From NCBI GenBank assembly GCA_963971285.1, contig OZ020247.1, forward strand, positions 8,824,614-8,888,613: 64,000 nt of DNA. The letters run 5' to 3'. Position numbers and translations under genes: made by a program. Position 1 is the first letter of the stretch; each line of letters opens with the position of its first letter. Shown here one piece after another: positions 46,713-58,769 of this stretch. The DNA is from Astropecten irregularis (taxonomy: Eukaryota; Echinodermata; Asteroidea; Paxillosida; Astropectinidae). Below the pieces are notes generated by a model. The model saw only the letters and a program-made list of their open reading frames with translations, made no database searches and was not told the origin of the DNA.

Positions 46713-47211
46713 TTAAAGGTTACCTGTATTAGGGATTAAAGTGCTTTCGGATTATTTCTGAATGTATACTTAATAACAATATAAATTTGAACTATTATGT
46801 AAGTGCTTCATTTTAGCCCCAAAGTTAAAAAATCAATACACGTTTGCCCCGCCTCCAAAAAAAATCCCTCTCGGAACTGATCCACGCAACAATGAGTGTG
46901 ACGTCATCAGCAGAACAAGTAGGCTCGCACCGCAGTAGCTCTTGCTGTCCCGTGCACATTGTATGTAGGATTTTGCAATTCGATTTGAACAAAAACGCGG
47001 GGTCGGCAGTTTTGCGACTTGTGTACTGTGTGGCGTTTTGCCGGTGACGTAGCAAGGTTTTTCGTCGCGAAAAGTCGGGTGCTAAATTATGGGTGTAAAA
47101 TACCTCCCTTTCCACGTACAATGTTTTTTTTAGCACAAACAATAATAGACATGTTGACTTTTATGACAATAAGTTAACTTCATTTGAGTTAAGATATCAG
47201 GTACCCTTTAC
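46713..47211. mobile_element. Family R, TTAA-flanked element
   Basis: About 499 bp, left TTAA then AGGTTACCTGTATTAGG, right ATATCAGGTACCCT then TTAC. The ends are short imperfect inverted repeats (AGGTTACCTGTAT / ATATCAGGTACCCT). The inner part around 46890-47060 is GC-richer (GACGTCATCAGCAGAACAAG, GCAGTAGCTCTTGCTGTCC, TTGCCGGTGACGTAGC). ORFs of 67 and 105 residues inside match nothing I recognise as a protein; I recall similar DNA as a dispersed repeat. Confidence 0.6.
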
Positions 47212-47650
47212 TGATTATTCACTTGCTGACATGGCTTATAGATAAAAAGAAGAAAACATAGATATGTATTCCCCATTAATTCAATTTAACAGCAACCCCT
47301 TGTAAGTAATAATTGATGGCTTCCTCATAGTCTTTTTCCGTCTGCTTATCAGCTTAACCAACAAGCCCACTGTCCCGTTCCAACCCTGTAAGATGGATCG
47401 TCTTGTTAATACCGTTGTATTTGCACACATTGATTAGTTTGCTTTGTAACCAGCAAAGTGTATTTAATTTATTAGGAAGAGATCGAGGTCTAAATGTATG
47501 TACGTGATCCGTGTGCTATACATGCCTGCATGGAAATAACGGCGTGCGTTTTGTTGGTTTTGGGGTGTGTTTTTTTTTCTGCGAATGCGAGATTGTCTGG
47601 TTAATTTATCCAGCTTGGTACTAATGGGCAAACATGCAGGCGGGTGAGAC

Positions 47651-48357
47651 GGGTCCGTTCTCGGTACATGTTATTCGTGTCGACTCGCCTTGCTAACAAC
47701 ACGCAGTTTGAAAGAGTGTAGTGCACGTATCTCCTATAGTGTCCTTGCGCATTGTTGTGGCCGCCATGACATATGACATTATATGGGCGAATCGCAACCA
47801 CTAACTGCATACCGTTATTGCCCTTTTCGCGGCAGCTGACCGCTGTTTTAATGACTTTTTTTGTACATTTCACTTGATTTCTAATTATCGTAAACTAAAG
47901 CAAACAAAGATTATTCAAATCATGCCATTCTAAAACTCACAAAGAAAAATGTGCGTAGATTTGTGATGTACAATGTATCGTTTTACGTCATTATAATGCA
48001 TGTGTAAACATCGCATCACAAAACTGCGCAGATTTGTGAATTTGAGATGTACGATGTATCAAACATCACAAATATGTTGCAAGATATTTCTGACTGTTCA
48101 ACGGTTCATCCTGTGCCACCTTTCTTTGCCGTCTTGCGCATGATATGCATAAATAATTTCACACTGTGAATAATGTACTTCGTGCCCCAGGTGTCACGTG
48201 TCATGGCGACCACTGCATCTAAACCACACAATACATATTTTACAGTAGGGCCTATTTAAAAAATACTGGTCCGTCGCTACATGTTCTCCGTGGCGACTCC
48301 CCTTGCAACAACACGCAGTTTGGAATAGTGATAGTGCACGTATCTCCTATACATATT
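47651..48357. repeat. Pair of about 90-bp direct repeats around family K copy 2
   Basis: 47651-47742 and 48267-48357 share GTGCACGTATCTCCTATA, AACAACACGCAGTTTG and the preceding ...CTACATGTT/GTACATGTT region. ATACATATTTTACAGTA also occurs twice (about 48228 and 48350). The repeats lie outside the K ends, so they are a local duplication and not a simple target-site copy. Confidence 0.65.
47764..48206. mobile_element. Family K MITE, copy 2
   Basis: 443 bp, same orientation as copy 1, with ends CCATGACATATGACATTATA and GGTGTCACGTGTCATGG. The inverted repeat reaches outward to GTGGCCG/CGACCAC. It sits between two direct repeats of about 90 bp (47651-47742 and 48267-48357). Confidence 0.75.
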
Positions 48358-48362
48358 TTACA

Positions 48363-50066
48363 GTATATAAAAAATTCATTAATTTTGCTCTTGTTACGCT
48401 CTACAAAACCCGCTTTATTGAAGTTCACTCTATCTAATTAGTTCCGTCTACAGTAGGCCATGCAGGTAGCAGAGTACAAGGTATTGGCTTTGTAAAAACC
48501 AGTACCGACCCATTTCGTCATTCAATGGTATATGTTCTACTCTAAAGCCATTTGAAAATATAACTGCTTTTTGGGGGCCATTAGCCATAATGGCTGATTA
48601 TAGGATTGTGATGTATGAAACGGAATTGCTATGCTGTGCCATTGTCAATACGCTGGACTATAAGCAAGCACGACTAGTATCATGCAGACGAGTACAACTT
48701 ATGCATGGGCTAGTATAGGATGCAGACGTCTGCATGACAACGCATCAGTCATTCCTCTTGTTGTGTCCGCAGTGTGTGATCCTTTGTTGTTAATGAATAA
48801 ACAACATTTGATACTTCGTGACTAATGTGGTCCCTCCCTGGCGAAGCGGTTTCAGAAAACACGGGCCCCTCGCATCGCGTGCAAATTGCAGAGCACTGAG
48901 AGTCGCTGGCTTCATTGATATGGTTTTACTCGAAAGTGTCCATCAATTTTGAAGTTGTTTGGGAAATGCAGGATAAGGTATTACTGTCTTAAGAAACTAG
49001 TTATCCGCAGCCCCTGTAATTGATCAAAGTCCCACAGACACGTACTAGTATTTGAGTGTTGGGAGCTAGCCGATCATTCGACTTCAACATGAGAATTTGT
49101 TTTAAGTAATTTAACCAGTGATCAGAAAACAAGATCTCTTTTTTATCTGCCGAGCAATTTAAGTAATGCAAACTGCTCCCTTCTCATATTCCAAAGAAAT
49201 TTGTGATTAACTTGCACCATTACCAATTCATTGCCACGGCAGAGCAGAATAATGTAGTGTATTGGGTCTTCTTCCGCATCCCGACTATTTCAATGAGGTG
49301 GAACATAGGCTTTGCACTGCAGACGTCAAGGTGCTATACTCCAGGGCTATACTCATTCGCATAACGTCAGTAATTTGAGCAGTCCGGTAACAAATAATGC
49401 ACATGCTCATTTCTCAAACAGTACATAACTAGACCTATTAGAGACGCCAGTAAAGCGAGATCGTCGTACTTTAGGAAATTAATTTTAACGTTTTCCTCGT
49501 GCAAATAAAGATCAGTTTTCATATCTAATAACGCCACATTCTATCCCCACATTCTATAGGCCACGGTGGCCGTACTAAAAGAGGTCGGCGTGACAATCAC
49601 TAATAGCATATTGACATAATGAACGAGTCAACATTATACTTGCCGTTCTGCACGGATATTAGAAAGCTTTCATTTACCAAGATGATATATACGAGTCATT
49701 AATCTGTCTTCGCCAAACGTAAAAAGGCCGAGGACGCCATAAAGAGGGCAACGGCGACTGCCACGGTATTTTTACCATCATTCTACCGCCAGAAAAATGC
49801 GCAAAAGAACTACCAGCATCAAATTATTTTGAACGCCTGAGGGGGGAGACCTCGTTTTGTCTGTATTTAATTAGATTTTGGATGCTCGTAACAATCCAAC
49901 ATCACTTCAGAGCTTAATAGACCGGCTTGAGATAGTGTCGCGCGGTTTGTTGGTTTGTAATTGACGGTAGTGGATAATTTAATTATTGGTGGTTTTTTAT
50001 CGGTGTTGGCGATGGTGTTGAAAATTCTAAAGGCTGTGGTGGTGAAGGTGGTGGTTTTGGCAGTGT
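48363..50066. other. No gene recognised
   Basis: Mixed-composition spacer with no ORF of note and no repeat that I could pair. Confidence 0.5.
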
Positions 50067-50705
50067 TAGAGTATTCGTACTCGAACTCAAACTCGAGTAC
50101 AACTCGATTACCATGTACTTGGCCCGTACTCGGTCATAAGTACTCGGAAAAACCAGTACTCGGCCCGAACTCGTAATTCCGTACTCGGACTCGTCCCCGA
50201 ATTCGACAAATTGTACTCGGTGAACTCGATCCCAGTTGCAAGTACTCGAAAGTACATTCGGAATTGTTTATATAAATTTATTGACTCTATGCAGCGCATG
50301 GAGTATCCCTGGTGCACATTTTTGTATCGTCCTATTCCTATGGAACACTACATAAATAACAGCGAAATAAATATTGCAACCTTATTTTCTTGGGCTGCAT
50401 TTGGGATCTTCACACGCGGCATTTTCTAACTAACAAGATGGGGAAAGATCGTATACTCGGGGGAGAGGTTGCGCACATCAAATACATAAACGCGTCACAT
50501 TCTCTAATGGGCGCATGGCGTAGTTTAAAATGTACTCGGGATGTACTCGATGTCTTTGTGCTCGAACTTGCACGTACTCGGACTCTGAAAACTCGAACTC
50601 GTTAGGTTTTTTTTGGCACAGGACTGGATTTAAAAGTACTCAGACTCGGCCCGTACTCGGCACTGTGTGTACTCGGAAAAAACGGTACTCGAATTTTTGT
50701 ACACG
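50067..50705 (+). repeat. Family P: two arrays of degenerate GTACTCG motifs
   Basis: Blocks 50067-50240 and 50531-50705 contain repeated (G)TACTCGG, ACTCGAACTCG and similar words, all on the plus strand. A longer shared piece, GGCCCGTACTCGG...GTACTCGGAAAAAAC, begins at 50121 and again at 50648. The 290 bp between them looks ordinary. The arrays may be terminal repeats of one mobile element; this is an inference. Confidence 0.55.
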
Positions 50706-50946
50706 ACTATAATTACACTGGGTTTTGGTGGTTAAAATGTTAATGGCTTTGGTGGCAAGTGTTTGCATTGGTGATGTCGGTATTTGCCGTACATCCAATG
50801 ACCGAGATAAAATTATTGTGTCTGCCCAGTATTAACTTGTTCATTTTCTCGCTCACTTATGCTATATGAAAAAAAACTGCCAACATAAATAATTCTTGTG
50901 CACAGAAATTAACTACCAATTATTAGATGCAGACAAAATGTAATAC

Positions 50947-51366
50947 TTAGAGGTACAGTAAAGGATTGGTAACATTATACCCAAACAGAAATGTTCACAG
51001 ATTTACATAAAACTTCCAGGATGGAGATGATGAAGTAGTCGTTACTATGAAAGCTTATGCAGTTTTTCTCCAAGTTAGTCTTAAAGTGCTTCCTTAATTT
51101 TCTTTAGGATGGAGATGGTGGTGGTAGAAATATGCCTTTAAACTATTTCCGCCTGAAATGATGTATTTATCTAGAAATTAGTCAAAATGAAGACCAAAAA
51201 CACTGAGTTTTGATCTCGGGGTAAGATCAAAACCAGTTTTTTGTATGTTTTTATAAGAAAGAATGAGTCGGATTTTCGCTATTTTCTTGTGACTCAGACA
51301 AAGTTTGATCAGACAAAGTTTGAGTGCTGTTCCCCGACCTTTACCAATTATGTATTATACCTTTAA
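50947..51366 (+). mobile_element. TTAA MITE family B with a small internal insertion
   Basis: About 420 bp, from TTAGAGGTACAGTAAAGGAT to ATGTATTATACCTTTAA. The A-shared half is split: AGGATGGAGATGATG at 51018 and AGGATGGAGATGGTG at 51106 flank about 73 extra bases. The central palindrome is GATCTCGGGGTAAGATC. Confidence 0.83.
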
Positions 51367-51914
51367 TAGCTTTCAAATATCATGTATGCTTATAATTAGG
51401 TTCATGTAGTTTTTCATACAATAGTAACTGTGAAAGCCAATACCGCCGGATTTTCTTTTCTTTTTGGGAACATGGTGGAACTTAAATCTGTCTCATATCT
51501 TTTGCATGTGTCTTAATATATATCTTTTAAATTTGAATTTAATAACTAAATGACAATCAGTGATGAAACATGTATGCATCACTGGTCACAGCGGGCCCGA
51601 TATCGTTGAATTGACTAAAACTAAACATTGGAAAACAACCTACCTTTATACAAGCGAAATTCAGCTGCGAACCCTTGCCGGGAAAAAAAATATATACACT
51701 GCGTGGAATATTGGTCGGTAAACTGTGCCTACCAAGCAAAAGTGTTCTCTACTTAAAGCACGCTTACCAAGTAAGCAGCAATTTTGTGAAACTCAAACAT
51801 GGTGTTTTCGCAAACCGATCCACATACCAATTGTCACCATGCAAAGCCTCAAATCTTTCTTCAAACCATTTCATTGACATTTTCTTTCCTATTTTCGGTG
51901 TTCGGTGTCATTCT

Positions 51915-52280
51915 CTTAAAGGTAGTATCATACTTTGGTAAGACACCAACACAGAAATATTCACAGATTTACGTATAACTTACAAGGTTTTAAGATGATG
52001 CTAGTACAAACCTACCGTTAAAATGTTTCCGCCTGAAATGGTGTATTTATCCAGAAACTAATAAAACAACGACCGAAAATTTAATCTTTTTGATCTTACA
52101 AAAGCTCAAAAATAAAAGAGAAAAGAAATACTGTGGCCGTTTTTCACTGTTTTCCCCCAAAGTGGGCACCGTATGGGACTGACATTTTCACAGATGACTG
52201 TTACTATTATCTGTCTTGATATTTTTTACCCATGAATCTGTATTTCTTTGACAAAAACCCAAGTATGATACTACCTTTAA
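51915..52280 (+). mobile_element. TTAA MITE family A, full length
   Basis: A 366-bp copy with TTAA on both sides, ends AGGTAGTATCATACTTTGG and CCCAAGTATGATACTACCT, and both halves. The central palindrome is partly lost (GATCTTACAAAAGCTC). Confidence 0.88.
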
Positions 52281-54892
52281 CGAGGGCCAGATAATCGGTT
52301 ATAATTTGAATTGGTGATATTGACGGCACGTCATTGAAGCACATAGGATGCGATATTTCACACAGAGTCGTTGTGCGCATTGCCTATGTATAAGCAAATG
52401 TTAACACTGCAGGAATGGAGTAATGGTTAAGGAGACGTGACTGGACAGATAATCACAAACCCAAAGGTCGCTATACCTCAAAGAGGTCTACCACAATATT
52501 TCACAGCACCGTCACATCTTCCAACGTTTCCCTTCCCGATTTTCCTTTATTTTTCATCCAAATAGACTGTGCAGAGCAGTTTGTATTGCCATACATCAAT
52601 ATCTTTGACGTCAATATGACGCAAGTCTTGCTCCAACTCCAATATCAACAATCATGACAGTGGTTTATACGGTAAAGGGTACGATTAAAAAGGCGAGAGA
52701 CAATATTATTAGGTTTGAGTTATATATAAGTTGCATGCTTGTTAAAGGGGCGCCCGATTTACTAAAAGGGGACGAATGGAAATCCCATTGGTAAAGGACG
52801 ATCGTCATTCTATTGGCATGGTTGGCTTGCACATTCCCTTTAATGTAAAGGAAATGTCATTCGCCAGATGTTGGCATATCGAACCGGTGATGACAATCAG
52901 GATTCATAGCATTTCATAATTTCACCGGAGCAACGGGGCGGCCCAGAGGGAAGGTTTACGGGCTTAGTACGCCCCAGTGGATCGGTCGAGTACCGCTCTT
53001 TCCTCGTGGGGGAATTAAGGCTATTATAGTTTCTTGTGATACTATTAACCATAGCTTAATGCTGATGCATGAAAGCTGTGTCTCCCTACAGGTGGGTTCA
53101 ATGGCGGTGTCTGTCATGTATGAGTGAATGGATGCCAGAATAAGATGATAGTGAACTTTTAGTTGAATGAATTTGAGTTTTTCCTTATTTTGTTCTTTGT
53201 TGTTGCCCATCGTCGCCGTTGTACGTCATTGCTTTCGAGACACTCTACCCACTTCTACCTCCCATCTACCAAAAAGGCCCACATAACCGCGAATTTAACA
53301 AATTAAGTTCATGATTGAATTATTTTCCCCCATAGGCCTAATGTTAATTCCGATTTGATGTCGTTGACTGGTCTTTTATTATTTTGTATTATACACTGTA
53401 CCGTCTTATGTATCAAATATGTGTACATTTGGGATTCGTTAAAGTCTTCCTTTTGAAAAGTCAAAGATCCTGCTTCAGAAATGAAAAGAAAAGGAAGAAG
53501 AAAACGAAAAAACAAGATCGTATTCCATTTTGCAAAGACCTTATCTGGACGTATGCAAGTCCCCGGAACGTTTCACAGATGTAGTACTATGTGGACCTGG
53601 TGTGACCTCACAGCGTAAAACGCAATTAACGAACGGGTCCTCGCAGGGTTTTTAATGCAATCTGCAATGAATGTACAGCCAGTCCTCATGTTGGATTTAT
53701 TTGTGCTCTTTTTTCTTTGCTTTGTCCTATATTTCTCTATTCAATTTGTCATTGATCATCGTGTGTCGCGCCAAAAAAAATCAATAAAAACGTTCGTGCC
53801 ATGCTTTCATGTGTATTATGTACGGAACCTAAACGGAGACACGTAATAATTATGGGTGAACATGCACGAATAACGTCTTATAAATGAATAAATACTCTCT
53901 ATGTATAGGTCATTGTTGTTTATTGTTGTTATTTGTTTTTAATAAATGAAGTCTTCCCTCTGCAAAGGGCACAGTCGTGTTTTATTCATCCCCTGCTCCT
54001 ATCCAATCAGTTCGTGCGTGTTATAACGGACATTTCCAGAGTTGACCAATAAAATATTCATGAATCTCATTTCGATTTTCGTTATCAAATATTCAAATGT
54101 CATTTTTGTTACGGAAACTATTTACGGGCAAAGAAATTCTGCTTGCCCGCGGAAGACCTTGAAGCTTTTTCTTATACTTCTACTTTTTTTCCTTTCCTTA
54201 TTTATACTTCTTCCCCGTCCCTGATTTCCTCCCAATTCCCCTCCCAGAGATGCCAAATTGCTGGATCTTTAACAAGATAACCATACCTGACACATTCTGA
54301 CCCAGAAATCCTCGGGCATCGGCAGGCAAGACACCCCGAGTCCCCGCGGTATAATGCCTGGTTGGACCGGTAGACCGTGCCACGGCAGACCTGGAGGGCA
54401 TCCTCGGAAGAGCAAATTGGGTTTGGGTCGAAATGGAATCCCATTTCATCGATCCTACGGGTTTAGGGTAAGGAGAGTTATGGGCAGGGAAGGGGTTTGG
54501 TAAGTAAACCAACTGTGCATGGGGATCTTGCCGGAGGAATTTCATGACAGTATTTATATCTATCAGTTTGAATTCCTCATGCGCGACTTGGGCGAGTAAG
54601 AGGTTTCATTTTTGAGTGCACATTATGGGATGCTGTCCAGGGAACTTGGGGTGGGGGTATTGAGAGCTGGGACTGGAGAATGGGGACTTGTCACCAAACT
54701 CGACAAAATTTACATCAGCTTAAAATTCGTTCAGCGCACACACCTCGTGTACACATCCACAAACGGAATATTTTAATTATTTCTGTGATACGAACTTGTG
54801 ACGGCTGCTGAGTTAAATTCAAATGGAGGTATCTCTCTCCAAACCATTAATGGTAATCCGTTTAGCTGGACGAGGCCTTTAGCATCTGACGT
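52281..54892. other. Long spacer, no gene recognised
   Basis: 54198-54545 is GC-richer and carries 115- and 80-residue minus-strand ORFs in different frames. Neither is recognised. A TTAAAGGGGC...TTCCCTTTAA pair at 52744-52852 might be a very short TTAA element, but its inverted ends match over four bases only. Confidence 0.45.
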
Positions 54893-55257
54893 TTAAAGGT
54901 AGTATCATACTTTGGTAAGAAACCGAAACAGAAATGTTCACTGATTTACTTTTAACTTACAGGGTAAGAAGATGGTGGTGGTAGAAACATACCGTTAAAA
55001 AGTTTCTGCATGAAATGGTGTATTTATCCAGAAATAAGTAAAACAACGACCGAAAATCTGTTTGATCTTTTAAAAGATCAAAGATAAAAGAGAAAAGACA
55101 TAAGAAATACTGTGGCTGTTTTTCACTGTTTTCTCAAAAAGTGGGCACCGTATGGGACTGAAATTATCACAGATGATTGTTACTGTATCTGTCTTGATAT
55201 TTTTGCCCATGAATCTGTATTTCTTTGATAAAAAACAAAGTATGATATTACCTTTAA
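54893..55257 (+). mobile_element. TTAA MITE family A, full length
   Basis: A 365-bp copy between TTAA sites, with AGGTAGTATCATACTTTGG at the left, GATCTTTTAAAAGATC in the middle and ACAAAGTATGATATTACCT at the right. It is one of the best preserved copies here. Confidence 0.9.
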
Positions 55258-56078
55258 GTGTTTTGAGCCATGATAATTTGTTTTTTACCCCGTGGACTAT
55301 TTTTGATTGACTCCTTTTTTAGGCTCCAAAATTGATAGCACGGGATACGAGATTGAAGTTTGATGCTGGTAATCTGTAGAATTGCGGATCATACTACAAG
55401 AATTGTCAAATAATCTCGACAGAAACGTCTGATCAGCAAGAACTAGTTCTATTTTTACATCAAATCTACACAAGAATCCAATTTCATAAAATGCGAACAA
55501 ATTCGATTTTAAAGTAGACTGTATATAAAGATACATTTTATAAGAAAATGTCAAGAAATGAAAGTTTAATCAGCATTAATGTCCCATACAAATTAAATAA
55601 ATGAATAAATCAATTAATAACCAATAATGAAATACCAAAATGAAATAGCAGTAAAATGTGAACACAAAATAGAACTGAAGAATTATTTCGTATTTTTGGC
55701 TATATGAAATTGTACTTTTCAAGACAAACATATAGATTGACATACAGCCTCAGTCCCTCAGTTACAATAAACACAGTCGAGAGTCCCCCAAATGGGCAAA
55801 ACACTTTCCCCTGCTTAGCCTCTTGCGTCTTGAGCAACCTGTTGTGGGATCTCGGTAGATGAGATGGGTTTTTTTCTCCTCCTAATTTCCCGAGTGCACG
55901 CTGACTGCCCGTGCTAATTGGAGCGACTCAAGCTGCCGTATACCTATAACGACATTAACCCCTTTAAACATGGAGGCGAGGGCATTGGCTGGTCAGATTG
56001 GGAGGGCTAACGATTAAATTACGAAGCCAAGCTGAGGCTGGGAAGGTTTGTATTCCGATGTTCTCTTCCTCTATCTAA

Positions 56079-56394
56079 GTAAGACTTGCAGCTATGCATG
56101 GTGGAAGTACTAAAAGAAGGTAGATTTGTGGTGACACAACGTTCTCGACGTTCCGAACAGTGTGCTCTGTTCGTCCTCAGGAGAATGACTGGTTGCCTGA
56201 GTAAAGATGCAGAAGCCGTGGGTATAGGTGACCCATTGGCTTGTGGTCACCTTCTAAGTCAGGCAACCAGTCACTCTCCTGAGGACGAACAGAGCACACT
56301 GTTCGGAAAGTCGAGATAATACCAACGGCTCTTCTCAGAACCACACACTCTTACAGAAGATATTACATGGTGTCACCGCAAACCTACCTTCTTC
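56079..56394. mobile_element. Family G fold-back element, copy 2
   Basis: Starts AAGTAAGACTTGCAGCTATG, then ACTAAAAGAAGGTAGATTTG, and ends CAAACCTACCTTCTTCTA. An extra inner inverted repeat GACTGGTTGCCTGA/TCAGGCAACCAGTC surrounds a GGTGACC...GGTCACC core. Two hammerhead-like cores face each other: minus strand 56141-56183 and plus strand 56279-56309. Confidence 0.72.
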
Positions 56395-56900
56395 TATCTC
56401 GCTATCTATCTCATCTTCTTCTGCCTTTCTTTTCCATTTTGGGGAGGATGCTTCCGATTTGAGAAGGTTGGATTTGTTCCAGACGTCAAGAGGAGCACTT
56501 CTCTTGCACACTTCTTCTGCCACACATAGAGGCCCTCGTGTGACCATCACCCGCATCATTTTGTATGATTGTATTTCACGTGGCCTAAAGATAGGTAGTC
56601 TTCACAGCATGAGCTCAGAGCTCCGTGGTTGCCATTCACCATGACATCTCAACTCCCACGTTCGAGCAATAAGTACGGGATGCTATTTGCCCAACGAGAA
56701 AGAAAAAACATTGAAGACCTAATAATTATAATGTCCCCCGGTCCCAAATGCGTCATGATTGCTTCCTGACGCTATGCGACAATTTAAGTGCTCGCTTCCA
56801 CTTCTTGCTGATTCCAGAGGCGATATACGGTGAGGTGTATAAGTCAACGTGATTCCGTAGACTTGGGCTGCTGTCTAATGAAGCTTAGCCTAGCCTAGCC

Positions 56901-57115
56901 TCGAAAATTTGCTAAGCATGATATTTCTGTCTTAATAAAAAACAGAGTTAACCAAATTTCCACGTGTTGTGTATCACTTGTGGTTGTTATTTGGCTGTTA
57001 TTCGCTGACCATGAATATAAAATGGAAATTTCAATGGTGGTTTGTTTTATTGGGCGAGACATTTTTGTGCTAAGCAAATTTGTGTGCTTAACAGTTTTAT
57101 GAAATTGGCCCCTGA
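56901..57115. mobile_element. Family M MITE, left end truncated
   Basis: From AAAATTTGCTAAGCATGATA to GAAATTGGCCCCTG. Matches 39910-40095 and 40500-40536 of the split copy and shows that the 61-bp segment around GGTTTGTTTTATTGGGCGAG is normally single. Confidence 0.73.
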
Positions 57116-57271
57116 CCTGGCAACTCTCCACTCAATGATATCACATCCTTCACAATAATATAGGATAAATAGAGGTTGATGCTAGATCATACTAAAAGTC
57201 GGAGGTCCAAAATGTTAACAGACTTTCTCCAAATCAAGAAGGCCGTTTCACACGAGACTTTTAGCAAGGTT

Positions 57272-57638
57272 TTAAAGGTAGTATCATACTTTGGCAAGAG
57301 ACCAAAACAGAAATTTGTCACAGATGTACGTATAACTTACAGGGTATGAAGATGGTGCTGGTGGAAACCTACCGTTAAAATATTTCCGCCTGAAATGGTG
57401 TATTTATCCAGAAATTAGTAAAACAACGACCGAAAATCTGTTTGATCTTTTAAATTATCAAAAATAAAAGAGAAAAGACTTAAGAAATACTGTGGCCGTT
57501 TTTCACGATTTTCTCCAAAAGTGGTCACCGTATGGGAATGAAATTTTCATAGATGACTGTGACTGTATCTTCCTTGATATTTTTTGCCCATGAATCTGTA
57601 CTTCTTTGACAAAAACCAAAGTATGATACTACCTTTAA
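57272..57638 (+). mobile_element. TTAA MITE family A, full length
   Basis: A 367-bp copy with TTAA at both sides and near-consensus ends (AGGTAGTATCATACTTTGG, CCAAAGTATGATACTACCT). The central palindrome carries a change (GATCTTTTAAATTATC). Confidence 0.9.
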
Positions 57639-58738
57639 CAAGGAACGTTGAATAAAATCACATCCATGCATGTTGAAAATAGGGTCATGTGAAAGGTTTC
57701 CTTGTAAAAAAAAAATCACCAGGGACCCTTGTTATTTTAACTGAGAGCGAGACCTACTACAACAAATCACAAACATGGATACAATTGCAAGGATGCGTCG
57801 TGTGAAAGGTTTATGCAGAATAACAAGGATCCTTGTGCACATAACACATGCAGAGAATGTGTCACTTGCTCTGCATGTTTACGTACGTATACATGCATCA
57901 TTCTGAGTTGTGCCGTGAATGGTAACACACAACTTCTCCAAGATAGCGATGTCGGACATGATTCTTACGTTACCGTATTGCCCTTGAGTTTCTTTGGGAT
58001 TCAAATAAATTGTCAAACAGGAGACAAATGATCATAGAAGAAGAATTTCAAGAACTGTAAGAAGGTCGGAGTACGATAACTAAGCTTTGTGAAGAATTGC
58101 AATTGCAGAAATTTCGTTCTAGAATGTTCGCCGAGCATGCCGTGCTGCTACAATTTATGTAGTCCTTTGTTGTGTACCATTTTTCCAGTGAAATATTGGC
58201 AGTCAGAGGAGCAATGACTTCGCATGCTTTTTTTGGGTCGGGTGAAACCTTGCTACAAAAAAAAAATCGTCCGAGGTGACAGACACTAGTGTCTCCGACC
58301 ACCGAGGACCCTTGTTACAGGCGGTCTTGTGGAACAAAAATACAACAATGTGAAGACGTATTGGATGTGCACAGGTTGCATCAAATTCAAACCAGCGCAC
58401 GTGAGATTAGTCGAGTTTCATTTTGCAAGGGGTCTTAAGGTCTCTTCGCCGGCCGTGTCTTGTAAAGGCGTTGTCGGATTTACGGGATGAAACGATCGGA
58501 ACGCAATATCCGTAGGTCTCTATATTATATCACCGATGAATCACCCATAAACTCAATATCCTGATCAAGACAAGTTGATTGGAGTCTTGTTTGTGTTTAT
58601 TCTTTGGGTTATTCCGTGATGCCACGATGTGGGTCAGCAATTACTATTGTGACCGACTATTTTCCTGTCGTGCGATTGCCTGTCGTTTGATCGTTATCTT
58701 ATATAGGCCTTGGTATGCTTTCTTTTCCCATCGCACAC
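57639..58738. other. Spacer with loosely repeated CCTTGTTA blocks
   Basis: GTGAAAGGTTTCCTTGT...GGGACCCTTGTTA near 57690-57735 and GTGAAACCTTGCTAC...GAGGACCCTTGTTA near 58240-58315 resemble each other, both with a poly-A stretch. This may be one decayed repeat family. No gene is seen. Confidence 0.4.
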
Positions 58739-58765
58739 AGCACTATTCGCACATCGAATAGTGCT
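58739..58765. repeat. Perfect hairpin next to the SINE 5' end
   Basis: AGCACTATTCG, loop CACAT, CGAATAGTGCT: an 11-base perfect stem with a 5-base loop, ending five bases before the SINE 2 head. Confidence 0.6.
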
Positions 58766-58769
58766 ATGT

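Noticed and set aside
49950-50176. 71-residue ORF containing serine/asparagine-rich stretch
   Set aside because: It reads through the GTACTCG motif array (EYSYSNSNSS comes from the ACTCGAACTC words).
52744-52852. Possible 109-bp TTAA element
   Set aside because: TTAA and AGGG/CCCT occur at both ends, but the inverted match stops after four bases.
54198-54545. 115-residue minus-strand ORF in GC-richer DNA
   Set aside because: The overlapping frame is open too and neither product resembles a known protein. It may be an exon, but I cannot support that.
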